DNA of 27,407 bases from Desulfofustis sp. (GTDB taxonomy: Bacteria; Desulfobacterota; Desulfobulbia; Desulfobulbales; Desulfocapsaceae), in assembly GCA_030145365.1 (NCBI GenBank), contig JAQYVS010000317.1:1-27407 (forward strand). The letters run 5' to 3'. Shown here in pieces: positions 1 to 7,468 of this stretch. Within the stretch, counting starts at the first letter, position 1; every line of letters starts with the position of its first letter. The translations under genes were made by a program, and so were the position numbers. The notes under the pieces are model-generated. The model made no database searches. It was given only the letters and a program-made list of their open reading frames with translations, and was not told the DNA's origin.

Positions 1-888
1 CTGATGGTTCTTTTGGTCATGGTGGAGCGAATAGAGCAGGGAACATTGAAACTTGACGAGATGGTGCAGGTGACCCGAGAAGCTGCTCAAATGGGTGGTT
101 CACAGGTTTATCTTGATCCTAAAGAGCAATTTTCCATTGAAGATCTTTTGTACGCTTTGATTATTCAATCAGCCAATGATGCTGCCGTGGCCTTGGCTAT
201 TCATGTGGCCGGGTCGAAGGACGGATTTGTGTCTCTGATGAATAAGCGTGCGGAAGAGCTGGGCATGAATGATACCCGATTTTACTCGGTTCACGGTCTG
301 CCGCCATCCGAAGGTCAGAAACCGGATCAGACCACAGCTAAGGATTTGGCAATACTCGGCCGTGAATTGGCAAAGAACTCCGAAGTCTTTAAATATACTT
401 CAATCAGGGAGCGTGGTTTTCGCGATGGTGAGTTTATGATGCGTACCCACAATCATCTCCTTGAAAATGTAGACGGTTGCGATGGTTTTAAGACTGGCTA
501 CTTTAAAGCCGCCGGGTTTTCTATTATAGCCACTGCCAAGAGAAATGGCGTTCGTATTATTGCAATTGTGCTGGGAAGCAAAGACCGCAAAGTCAGAGAT
601 GCCAAAGCTTCGGAGCTTCTATCAAAAGGATTTGCTGCGGTTCCTCCGAGGGAAGACTCTGAGATCATTGTAAGCAAACCTGAAACAGTCCAGGCAACAG
701 AAGAGCAATCGGCTGATTCAGAGCCCCGGGAAACACCAATAGTGGAAAAAGATCCAGCAAATTCTTCACGTTTCGGTCGTGACATCTTGATGTTCGGGCT
801 GGGGCTTGGGACCGGTCTCGTTCTCTGTCTGGTACTGGCTATATTAAGATCCGGAAGATCTTCCCGAAGACATCGACGCATTGTTTGA
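1..888 (+). CDS. D-alanyl-D-alanine carboxypeptidase (peptidase S11), 5' end outside window
   Basis: Penicillin-binding serine peptidase that trims the terminal D-Ala from peptidoglycan stem peptides in the periplasm. The frame is open from base 1, and the family's SxxK nucleophile motif normally sits just before the first residues seen here, so the catalytic serine lies outside the window. Counting from the ATG at base 4, the SxN motif is S56-A-N58 (bases 169-177) and the KTG motif is K163-T164-G165 (bases 490-498). Both fit the family. After the catalytic domain comes an acidic, low-complexity linker (about 215-250), one hydrophobic segment (about 257-280) and an arginine-rich tail. This suggests a C-terminal membrane anchor instead of the PBP5_C domain and amphipathic helix of E. 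coli DacA. The ATG at base 4 is internal and should not be taken as the start. The family is sure; its exact physiological role (DacA, DacC or DacD type) is not. Confidence 0.93.
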   Translation: MMVLLVMVERIEQGTLKLDEMVQVTREAAQMGGSQVYLDPKEQFSIEDLLYALIIQSANDAAVALAIHVAGSKDGFVSLMNKRAEELGMNDTRFYSVHGLPPSEGQKPDQTTAKDLAILGRELAKNSEVFKYTSIRERGFRDGEFMMRTHNHLLENVDGCDGFKTGYFKAAGFSIIATAKRNGVRIIAIVLGSKDRKVRDAKASELLSKGFAAVPPREDSEIIVSKPETVQATEEQSADSEPRETPIVEKDPANSSRFGRDILMFGLGLGTGLVLCLVLAILRSGRSSRRHRRIV

Positions 889-1009
889 ACAGTGTAGCAT
901 TAACAAACGAATTCATTTCAATTGAACATGTTGCTTGATCCAACGAGCAGCGTATTCAGATAAATGGTTTTAAAGCAACCAGCCATCGATCAAATGTTGA
1001 GGAATCAAT

Positions 1010-1990
1010 ATGGCCATAGCCAAAGTGATTCAGTATTCAGACTTGCCTGAGGACCTGCAAGCCCTGCTTAAAGAGCATTGTGACGTAACCCGGGTGGGAA
1101 TATCATTAGATCTTCCCCAAGAGCAATCTCTGGTGCCATTGTTCGCTGATGTTGAGGGATTAATTGGGGTTGGCCAGAAAGTTGACTCAAAACTAATCGA
1201 GCTTGCTCCAAAACTGAAAGTAACGTCAACCGTTTCAGTTGGTTATGATCATTTTGATGTTCCCGCACTGACCCGGAGGGGCATAATGCTTATGCATACC
1301 CCAGATGTCCTCACTGAAACAACGGCGGACATGATTTTTACTTTAATACTCTGCACCGCCAGACGGGCAGCGGAACTGGACCGTATGATCAAACAGGGGC
1401 GATGGACTAAAACCATTGACTCGGAGTATTTTGGTTCAGATGTACATGGAAAAAAACTCGGTATTCTTGGCCTTGGTCGTATCGGTTCCGCTGTAGCCAG
1501 AAGAGCTCACAATGGATTTAACATGGAAATACTTTACTTTGGCCGCTCGGTCAAAGAACGGGCTGAAACAGAATACGGTGCGCGTCGCTATACACTTGAT
1601 GAAATACTTGCTGAAGCGGATTTCATCTGTTCAGTTCTTCCTCTATCAGATGAGACGCATAAATTGATAGGTTCAGAAGAATTGAGCAAAATGAAAAAGG
1701 ATGCCTTTCTGATCAATGGTGGCCGTGGGCCTGTTGTTGATGAAGCTGCTCTCATCACGGCCTTACAGAATAAAACGATCAGGGGAGCAGGGCTCGATGT
1801 TTTCGAGAAAGAGCCGCTGCCGATTGACTCACCGTTATTAGCTCTAGCCAATGTTGTTACATTGCCGCATATAGGATCAGCTACCCATGAAACCCGATAT
1901 GAGATGGCTAAGTGTGCGGTTGATAATCTGATCGCGGCCCTACGCTCTCAATCAACCAAGAACTGTGTAAACCCAGAAGTTGTAGAATAG
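1010..1990 (+). CDS. D-isomer-specific 2-hydroxyacid dehydrogenase, glyoxylate/hydroxypyruvate reductase type
   Basis: Cytosolic NAD(P)H-dependent reductase of a 2-oxoacid, most like GhrB/GyaR glyoxylate-hydroxypyruvate reductases. The 326 residues match the family length. The dinucleotide motif GLGRIG is at residues 154-159, and the catalytic triad is visible as R239 (in NGGRG), E268 (in EKEP) and H287 (in LPHIGS). The second Rossmann strand ends in FGRS with no acidic residue. In this family that usually means NADPH preference, but this is inference. A GAGGA ribosome site precedes the ATG by a few bases. The 121-base gap upstream holds only a weak promoter-like pair (TTGCTT at 931-936, TATTCA at 953-958). 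The small CPKC ORF follows at once and may be co-transcribed. The exact substrate cannot be told from sequence. Confidence 0.93.
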   Translation: MAIAKVIQYSDLPEDLQALLKEHCDVTRVGISLDLPQEQSLVPLFADVEGLIGVGQKVDSKLIELAPKLKVTSTVSVGYDHFDVPALTRRGIMLMHTPDVLTETTADMIFTLILCTARRAAELDRMIKQGRWTKTIDSEYFGSDVHGKKLGILGLGRIGSAVARRAHNGFNMEILYFGRSVKERAETEYGARRYTLDEILAEADFICSVLPLSDETHKLIGSEELSKMKKDAFLINGGRGPVVDEAALITALQNKTIRGAGLDVFEKEPLPIDSPLLALANVVTLPHIGSATHETRYEMAKCAVDNLIAALRSQSTKNCVNPEVVE

Positions 1991-2017
1991 ATGCAAAATC
2001 GCACTGGAGGAAAAACT

Positions 2018-2164
2018 TTGATCTGTCCAAAGTGCACAAAAGACTATAAGGATGGCGACTTCTATACCGTTAATAACGAGAAGATGTGGGAAGATTGCGC
2101 TATCGAATCAGGCCTTTTCCCCCTTGAACATACCGGTGCCAGAAGAGATAAGATATCAGAATGA
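2018..2164 (+). CDS. Small CPKC-motif protein, 48 residues, TTG start
   Basis: Unrecognised small protein. The frame is open from an ATG at 1991, directly after the dehydrogenase stop, to the TGA at 2162-2164. The better start is the TTG at 2018, because a full GGAGG (2006-2010) sits seven bases before it, whereas the ATG at 1991 has no ribosome site. The product starts with MICPKC. The C-x-x-C pair followed by one later cysteine (in WEDCA) resembles half of a zinc ribbon or rubredoxin-like knuckle. The rest is mixed charged and aromatic with no signal peptide or membrane segment. It lies 27 bases after the dehydrogenase, so translation from the same message is likely. A hairpin directly follows the stop. 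Function is unknown. The strong ribosome site is the main reason to believe it is a gene. Confidence 0.55.
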   Translation: MICPKCTKDYKDGDFYTVNNEKMWEDCAIESGLFPLEHTGARRDKISE

Positions 2165-2185
2165 GGAAGGTACTTAACACCTTCT
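2165..2185 (+). terminator. Weak hairpin after the CPKC ORF
   Basis: Immediately after the TGA, GAAGGT (2166-2171) and ACCTTC (2179-2184) can pair around a seven-base loop. It is placed as a transcription end for the dehydrogenase-CPKC unit, but no T-run follows, so an intrinsic terminator is doubtful. Confidence 0.25.
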
Positions 2186-2400
2186 AACATCAAGACTGTT
2201 TCATAGCAGGAAGTTGTTTAACACTGAGGAGCACAGTAAAACGAAAAGGAGGATTTATTTTCCAAATCTGAGTCGAGTTGCTCATTATTGGAAATACTGT
2301 TAGTATACTTACTCATTCCCATCATTCCCATCCGGGTTACACCCTGAGTTGTAGTTCCCAGCTGTGCCTCAGACAACTATTTAATACAGGATCGCCTGCT

Positions 2401-2556
2401 ATGAAAAAAACCAGTAACTATAAAAGTGTTTGGGATATCACAAGCCAACCAGAAAAAGAGCGCATATTCAGTAAGTTCCTTAAAGAGTATGGAGAAAACT
2501 ACACGGCTGATAATTTTGTACAATTCCTTAAAAAAAGATACAAAGTTGTCAATTAA
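2401..2556 (+). CDS. Hypothetical small basic protein, 51 residues
   Basis: Not recognised. The frame is open further upstream (TTG at 2278), but the ATG at 2401 is the likely start. It has CAGGA about nine bases before it, and the upstream part is His/Ser-rich and unlike a protein. The product is lysine-rich with two probable helices (roughly residues 16-30 and 35-48) and several aromatic residues, and has no cysteine, signal peptide or membrane segment. It stands alone between the CPKC ORF and the convergent thymidylate synthase. The 236 bases before it contain a short dyad ATACT-GTT-AGTAT near 2293-2305 and a tandem ATTCCCATC repeat near 2315-2332, but no convincing promoter. It could be a DNA- or RNA-associated small protein, which is only a guess. 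Confidence 0.5.
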   Translation: MKKTSNYKSVWDITSQPEKERIFSKFLKEYGENYTADNFVQFLKKRYKVVN

Positions 2557-2598
2557 AGCCTACGTCTCCACCTGATCTAATCTGAGCCTGCACAGAAT

Positions 2599-3450
2599 TT
2601 AGACACTGAAAGGATAATTAATTGCCGGGTGGTGCTGGTAATCCGAAAGTTCGAAATCATCAACAGTTACCCATGTTTCCAGGTCCTCCATTGTCTTGAT
2701 ATCGGGGTTAATCGTCAATTCCGGTAACGGGAAAGGTTCGCGTTTTAGTTGCACATCACGGAGCAAAGGTAACTGATCTTCATAAATATGAACGTTGACA
2801 ATCTTATGGTAGGCAATGGCAGGTTTCAGGTTGGTAATCTGCGCCATGATCATTAAGAGCCAGGCCACTTGGACCTGATTGAAAGCATGGCCTAGAGGAA
2901 GGTCATCGGATCGTTGATACGACGTAAGATACAGTTTTTCCTCAAGGATACTGAAGGTATGGGTATGCATGCAGGCATTAAGGCAGGCGCGATCCCGTTC
3001 ACCCGGGTTCATGAAGGTCATAATTTCACTGCGGTTATCAACACCCCTGCGCAAATCCTCGTAGACATTACGTAACTGGTCAATCGATTCTCCTTCGGGG
3101 TTTCTCCAGTCACGTCCTTGCGCACCGTAGCAGCGCCCCATGTCATCCTCGCCTTTGCGAAACGGATTGGCACGCCAGTCCTCGTTGTCATTGGCATTAG
3201 CATTCCAGGTGTTGCAGCCGATCTTACGAAAATCTGCTGCATTCGTATACCCTCTGAGATAACCGAGCATTTCTGCAATGGCAGGTTTCCAATGCAGTTT
3301 TTTGGTTGTGATTATCGGTAATGTCCCAGAGCTCACATCATACTCGAGATCTGCGTTTATAACGGTAAGACACCGCTTACCTGTACGGTTATTTTTTACC
3401 CAGACTCCGGAATCGATTATTCTTTGACATAAATCCAGATACTGCTTCAT
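2599..3450 (-). CDS. thyA: Thymidylate synthase (ThyA family, divergent subgroup)
   Basis: Converts dUMP to dTMP using methylenetetrahydrofolate in the cytosol. The 283 residues contain the phosphate-binding arginine region NRTGKR (21-26), the catalytic cysteine C160 in the context N-A-C-M-H, the YQRSDD motif (178-183), N191 in GHAFN, and HIY (221-223). N191 corresponds to the asparagine that reads uracil; dCMP hydroxymethylases carry Asp there, so dUMP is the expected substrate. The usual P-C-H around the nucleophile is replaced by A-C-M-H, which marks a divergent branch, though all other landmarks are in place. A GGAGG lies five bases before the ATG (complement of 3456-3460). It is transcribed alone and convergent with the 51-residue ORF. 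The family call is firm. Confidence 0.93.
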   Translation of the reverse strand: MKQYLDLCQRIIDSGVWVKNNRTGKRCLTVINADLEYDVSSGTLPIITTKKLHWKPAIAEMLGYLRGYTNAADFRKIGCNTWNANANDNEDWRANPFRKGEDDMGRCYGAQGRDWRNPEGESIDQLRNVYEDLRRGVDNRSEIMTFMNPGERDRACLNACMHTHTFSILEEKLYLTSYQRSDDLPLGHAFNQVQVAWLLMIMAQITNLKPAIAYHKIVNVHIYEDQLPLLRDVQLKREPFPLPELTINPDIKTMEDLETWVTVDDFELSDYQHHPAINYPFSV

Positions 3451-3805
3451 CAGAACCTCCGAATAGCCAAAGCTGTTGCGAAAAGAAAATAAAGAACATG
3501 CTCTACTATTCTAATTGTATAATATTTATTAAATTCAGGTGATTAACTTATTGTATCTCCTGCCTTGTCAAGCAGTCGCATTGTGCGTGATGTTATCTGG
3601 TACCACAATGTTGAGATAGATGTCGAGCATATTTTGGGAAGGGAGATAGGGAGTATCGGGAAATGATCTTACCTAACAAAAGGTTGCCAACAGGTATCAT
3701 CTCCTGATAAAGATCAATGTAATCAAACATAAATCGAACTGTCTGGATGTCGTTTCCAGAATACGCTGGATCAATTCATGACATGTGTTGCATAAAAGGA
3801 AAAGT
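3451..3805. other. AT-rich divergent intergenic region, thyA / exported protein
   Basis: About 355 bases between two divergent genes, with no supportable ORF or RNA gene. On the - strand a weak thyA promoter can be drawn: TTAATC (complement of 3541-3546), 16 bases, then TATTAT (complement of 3519-3524). A perfect seven-base inverted repeat, CATTGTG at 3579-3585 and CACAATG at 3604-3610, may be an operator or chance. No T-run follows it. No clear promoter for the + strand gene was seen. Confidence 0.4.
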
Positions 3806-4225
3806 ATGAAGTTTTTAAGTTATCGATGGTTGGTGTGGGCAATGGGCGTTTTGATGGCAGTGGTGATGGTACACGGAGCCAGTCAGGCCCAGGAGACCGG
3901 TTATTATTCACCCGACATGTTGGCAATGCAGGGACGATGGGTTCGAACCGATGCCCCCTACATCATAGAATTACGGCAGGGCAAGAGCAAGAAACTGCAG
4001 GCCACGTATTTCAACCGTCGTTATATTAATGTCGAAAAAACGGAGACCGCGGAACAAAACGGCCTGCACTACGTGATGATACGGCTACAGGACGTAAACT
4101 ATCAAGGTTCCATGTACTTATTGAGTTATAATCGAGAAGGCGACACCATTGACGGGGTTTACATTCATGGAGCAAGTGGGCAGCGCTATCAGGTGATTTT
4201 TACCAGACAGACAGCCAGTAAATGA
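3806..4225 (+). CDS. Exported protein of unknown function, 139 residues
   Basis: Family not recognised. The ATG at 3806 is chosen over a GTG at 3785 because AAGGA sits just before it and the product then begins with a textbook signal peptide. That peptide has a basic start, a hydrophobic core of about 18 residues and a probable signal peptidase I site after A-S-Q-A near residue 29, so a mature protein of about 110 residues should reach the periplasm or outside. The mature part has alternating polar and hydrophobic residues, many Tyr/Arg/Gln and little helix character, which suggests a small beta-barrel or lipocalin-like fold (inference). No lipobox cysteine is present, in fact no cysteine at all. 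It is convergent with the HD-domain gene, only 14 bases away. Confidence 0.78.
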   Translation: MKFLSYRWLVWAMGVLMAVVMVHGASQAQETGYYSPDMLAMQGRWVRTDAPYIIELRQGKSKKLQATYFNRRYINVEKTETAEQNGLHYVMIRLQDVNYQGSMYLLSYNREGDTIDGVYIHGASGQRYQVIFTRQTASK

Positions 4226-4239
4226 TGGTGATTTGGCGA

Positions 4240-4839
4240 TTATGATGTGGCTTGTTTCTCCTTGGAGATCGAACCCGCCAGGCCAATTTGGTCTGCGACT
4301 TCACGCATCCCCAGGATTGTGTCTGTGATCAGATCGGAGATTTCCACACCGAGCATACCGGCACCTTTTTCGATGATTGTCCGGTCGACGCCTGCGGCGA
4401 ATCTTTTATCTTTCCACTTCTTCTTTACGGACTTGGCCTTCATATCTAATACGCTCTTAGAGGGGCGAACCAGTGCAGTGGTTGTTACAAGCCCTGTCAA
4501 TTCATCAATTGCATAGAGAACTTTCTCCATCTCGCTCTTGGGTTCGACATCACTGCAGATTCTCCAGCCATGACTTACCACTGCCCGGATATATTCCTCC
4601 GGCCAATCCAGATCCCTTAATATTTCCTCAGATTTTTGGCAGTGCTGGTCCGGAAACTTTTCGTAGTCCAGGTCATGTATCAATCCGACAATTCCCCACT
4701 TATCTTGATCTTCCCCCTTTTTTCCGGCAAAAAAGCGCATGACGCCTTCAACGGCTAATCCATGTTTTATGAGACTATCGGAATTATTATATTGTTTCAG
4801 CAGGCTAAAAGCTTCGTCCCTAGACGGATATTGTGACAT
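4240..4839 (-). CDS. HD-domain metal-dependent phosphohydrolase
   Basis: Cytosolic protein of 199 residues in the HD superfamily, which hydrolyses phosphomonoesters or phosphodiesters, often of nucleotides, using bound divalent metal. The expected ligands are visible: H26, the H55-D56 doublet in LIHDLDYE, H90 in VVSHGW and D112 in AIDELTG. A lysine-rich stretch lies at about 133-146, and the last 15 residues are likely disordered. It is monocistronic as far as can be seen, with GAGG ahead of the ATG, and 210 bases separate it from the thioesterase upstream. Small stand-alone HD proteins like this are usually annotated only as HDIG-domain proteins. The substrate cannot be named. Confidence 0.87.
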   Translation of the reverse strand: MSQYPSRDEAFSLLKQYNNSDSLIKHGLAVEGVMRFFAGKKGEDQDKWGIVGLIHDLDYEKFPDQHCQKSEEILRDLDWPEEYIRAVVSHGWRICSDVEPKSEMEKVLYAIDELTGLVTTTALVRPSKSVLDMKAKSVKKKWKDKRFAAGVDRTIIEKGAGMLGVEISDLITDTILGMREVADQIGLAGSISKEKQATS

Positions 4840-5049
4840 AGGTATTGCCTCTTTTACTGTATTTTTGATGCCTTTATACTCTTCTTTTTAGCGTACTAAA
4901 ATACTCAGATTATTGCAGTTAGGCAATCAGCCATCTTGTCGTTGTTGCATGTATGAGCAAGAGCATGGCTTTTAAAAGACCAGAAGCTTTCATTAACAGA
5001 TCGATGGAGACTGATCTATGTTAGAAGCGTTACTATAGGTTACCAAGCG

Positions 5050-5478
5050 TCAATTCGTCTTTGAAGCTGTCTTATCTTGGAGCCGTTGATCAAATTTCTC
5101 CTTATTGATGATAAACCGTTCATGGCTGCCTTTACTAATAAGGTCAATGCCATCATGGGCTTCGACCTTGAAGACAAGTCGTTTGCCGTCTATTTCAATT
5201 AATTCGACCTTGCAGGTGATTTCGAAACCAGCGGGAGTGGCCGCCATGTGTTTAATATCAATAGCGATTCCAACGCTTTGTTGTGCCGGCCAATCAATGT
5301 GTGGGGCAAGTGCCTTGATGCAGGTCCACTCCAGGAGACCAACCAGATAACCGGTTGCGAAGACCTTGGGCATCACCCTAAATTCCTCGGCCTCCGGGTA
5401 CAGGGAAGGAACCAGTTTGGAATCTGGAACAACAATTGTGTGAGAATAGGTAAGGCCTGATTGCAGAGATTTTTTCAT
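5050..5478 (-). CDS. Hotdog-fold acyl-CoA thioesterase, FlK-like
   Basis: Small cytosolic acyl-CoA thioesterase of 142 residues. It resembles the fluoroacetyl-CoA thioesterase FlK and its relatives, which are widespread in organisms that never meet fluoroacetate. The FlK catalytic triad Thr-Glu-His is matched by T42 (in ATGYL), E50 (in LLEW) and H77 (in KHMAATPAG), at nearly the same numbering as FlK (42, 50, 76). The C-terminal half shows the typical DGKRLVFKVEAHDG strand pattern. GAGGA precedes the ATG (complement of bases just above 5478). It stands alone on the - strand, divergent from surE across 202 bases. The natural substrate is probably some acyl-CoA. Defluorination or fluoroacetate resistance should not be assumed. 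Confidence 0.87.
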   Translation of the reverse strand: MKKSLQSGLTYSHTIVVPDSKLVPSLYPEAEEFRVMPKVFATGYLVGLLEWTCIKALAPHIDWPAQQSVGIAIDIKHMAATPAGFEITCKVELIEIDGKRLVFKVEAHDGIDLISKGSHERFIINKEKFDQRLQDKTASKTN

Positions 5479-5600
5479 AGTGAATCCTCACTGACGAAGG
5501 TTGAATTTTGATCAAAGAAGTGTAGCGTACTCAAATAAAATTCTATATCTGTTATACGTATTATTGGGAAATATGACCAAAAAAATTTTAAAGCTATAAA

Positions 5601-5632
5601 AACGCTTATAACTTGTTACAAAGATAAGCGTT
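5601..5632. repeat. Long inverted repeat upstream of surE
   Basis: AACGCTTAT (5601-5609) and ATAAGCGTT (5624-5632) are perfect nine-base inverted arms around 14 bases. The inner part (CTTGT-T-ACAAAG) pairs further with one bulged base. The element ends 48 bases before the surE ATG and lies in the divergent surE/thioesterase gap, next to an A/T-rich tract (5578-5600). It could be an operator dyad or an RNA hairpin in the surE leader. On the - strand it is followed by TTTATAG and AT-rich sequence, so a terminator-like reading is possible, but no - strand gene ends here. Confidence 0.6.
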
Positions 5633-5680
5633 GAGCCTGCAGCACAAAAGCTACGAGGTTCAGCATAACAGAGATAAACA

Positions 5681-6484
5681 ATGAATAACTTCAGAATAGC
5701 AATCACCAACGATGACGGCATTGATTCCCCCGGTCTCATGGCTGCGGCAAAAGCGGTTGCGGATATGGGAGAAGTGATCGTTATTGCCCCGACAAATCAA
5801 CAGACAGGGATGGGACGCAGTCTGACTGGAGACCACGATGCTCACTTGCAACCAATTAAATACCGGATCAACTCAACAGATATTCAAGCGTATCATTGCA
5901 ATGGTTCACCGGCCCTGGTTGTTCGTCACGCTATGCAGACGATTTTTAATAACAGAAAACCGGACTTGCTGATTTCAGGAATTAATTACGGGGAAAATCT
6001 CGGCCATAGCGTTACCTGTTCAGGGACTGTGGGCGCCGCTCTGGAAGCAGGTAATTACAATGTCCCTGCAATAGCTATATCCAAGCAGACGGATATTCGT
6101 TCGCATCTGACCTACACCGAGCAGGATTGGTTGGCATCCACTTATTTTTTGAAGTATTTTTCCTCAATAGTACTGGAAAAAACAATGCTGCCCGATGTCG
6201 ATGTACTCAAAATTGATGTACCTGACGGTGCAAGCCCGAAAACAAAATGGAAGATCACCAAACTTGCCAGAACTTCCTATTATAAGAAGAAAATAGACAA
6301 TCCAACGGCTGCCAGTAAAATCAGTGAGGCAAAAACCACGATATCAGTTGATAAAAAAACCCTTGACCCCGAATCGGATATCTATGTTCTGGCCGTTGCT
6401 AAACAGGTCTCTGTGACCCCGCTCAGTTTAGATTTAACCTCGAGAGTCGATTCATCTGAACTGCGCAATCAGTTCGATCTTTAA
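5681..6484 (+). CDS. surE: 5'/3'-nucleotidase SurE
   Basis: Metal-dependent nucleoside monophosphate phosphatase of the cytosol, linked to stationary-phase survival in other bacteria. The 267 residues start with the diagnostic TNDDGIDSPG block (metal ligands D11 and D12), followed by APTNQQTGMGRSLTG (36-50), CNGSPA and SGINYGENLGH (metal-ligand Asn). The position matching the metal-ligand Ser39 of Thermotoga SurE is T42 here, a conservative change. It is the first gene of a + strand run with a PLP enzyme 16 bases downstream and a DUF1847 gene after that. No strong ribosome site is visible, although GAGATAA lies 6-12 bases upstream. The family is certain. Confidence 0.95.
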   Translation: MNNFRIAITNDDGIDSPGLMAAAKAVADMGEVIVIAPTNQQTGMGRSLTGDHDAHLQPIKYRINSTDIQAYHCNGSPALVVRHAMQTIFNNRKPDLLISGINYGENLGHSVTCSGTVGAALEAGNYNVPAIAISKQTDIRSHLTYTEQDWLASTYFLKYFSSIVLEKTMLPDVDVLKIDVPDGASPKTKWKITKLARTSYYKKKIDNPTAASKISEAKTTISVDKKTLDPESDIYVLAVAKQVSVTPLSLDLTSRVDSSELRNQFDL

Positions 6485-6500
6485 TCATCAGTGTACGAAT

Positions 6501-7433
6501 ATGATCAATCAGGATTTACATCTTAACACCCCGCTGCTTGAGTCAGTCGCTCTGTCAAACAGGGTAAACGGACGTGTCTGGCTGAAGATTGAGGCAATGC
6601 AGCCTTCCAGTTCCTTTAAATTGAGGGGAATAGGGCGTGCCTGTCGCCACTATGTGAAAGATGGTGCTATACGACTTGTGAGTTCTTCTGGTGGTAATGC
6701 CGGACTTGCCGTTGCCTATTCAGGCAGAAAATTATCGGTGCCGGTAACAGTGGTGGTGCCGCAGACAACAACACAGCGGGCCATTGAGTTGATAGAGCAG
6801 GAGGGTGCCGAGCTGATTGTCCATGGAGAAACCTGGCGGGAGGCGCACGAATATGCCCTGAGTCTCACAGGAGGCGATCAGGTCTGTATTCATCCTTTTG
6901 ATGATCCGTTATTGTGGGAAGGCCATGCGACAATTATCGACGAGATCGGCAACACTGGATTATGGCCCGATACCGTCGTGTTGTCTGTGGGAGGCGGCGG
7001 ATTGCTCTGCGGGGTAATTGAAGGATTACACAGAAATGATATGGCCGCTGTTCCGGTCCTTGCCGTAGAGACCGTCGGTGCCCATTCGCTGGCTGCTTCG
7101 CTGAAAGCGGGAAAGCATATTGAACTTGATGCTATAACAAGTATTGCTACGTCGCTGGGTGCTAAGAGAGTTGCCCAAAAGGCCTATGACTGGTGTTCAG
7201 AGCATCGGGTGATCAGCCACGTCGTTTCAGACAAGGATGCAGTTGAAGCCTGTCTGCAATTTTCCTCGGATCATAGGATATTAGTCGAGCCCGCCTGCGG
7301 AGCCTCACTTGCTGCAGTCTATAATCAGGCCGAATTTCTGGCAGATAAGCGCTCAATTCTGGTAATTGTCTGCGGCGGTGCAGGAGTAAGTATTGCTCAA
7401 CTTCAGCAATGGAAAGAGCATCTTAATACATAA
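6501..7433 (+). CDS. PLP-dependent serine/threonine dehydratase-like enzyme
   Basis: Fold-type II PLP enzyme of 310 residues, most like catabolic L-serine/L-threonine dehydratases (SDS/SDSL group), which deaminate serine to pyruvate. The PLP-binding lysine is K40 in the motif PSSSFKLRG. The substrate loop SSSGGNAGLA, the phosphate-binding VGGGGLLCG and the C-terminal VCGGAGVS match the family; the last carries the Cys next to the PLP pyridine nitrogen, as in serine dehydratase. There is no C-terminal ACT domain, so allosteric control like that of IlvA is unlikely. It begins 16 bases after surE and is very probably translated from the same message. Other members of this fold (serine racemase, 2,3-diaminopropionate ammonia-lyase) cannot be fully excluded. 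Confidence 0.88.
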   Translation: MINQDLHLNTPLLESVALSNRVNGRVWLKIEAMQPSSSFKLRGIGRACRHYVKDGAIRLVSSSGGNAGLAVAYSGRKLSVPVTVVVPQTTTQRAIELIEQEGAELIVHGETWREAHEYALSLTGGDQVCIHPFDDPLLWEGHATIIDEIGNTGLWPDTVVLSVGGGGLLCGVIEGLHRNDMAAVPVLAVETVGAHSLAASLKAGKHIELDAITSIATSLGAKRVAQKAYDWCSEHRVISHVVSDKDAVEACLQFSSDHRILVEPACGASLAAVYNQAEFLADKRSILVIVCGGAGVSIAQLQQWKEHLNT

Positions 7434-7468
7434 CCACATCTATATTTAAAACGCCTAGAGGATTAGAG

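Noticed and set aside
2315..2332. Tandem ATTCCCATC copies as a start of a repeat array
   Set aside because: Only two short adjacent copies with no spacers or further units. This is chance-level repetition and not a CRISPR.
2278..2400. N-terminal extension of the 51-residue ORF from a TTG
   Set aside because: The extension is His/Ser-rich and lacks a ribosome site. The internal ATG has one.
4990..5025. Hairpin AGATC/GATCT downstream of the thioesterase gene
   Set aside because: Five-base arms with mismatched flanks and no T-run on the - strand.
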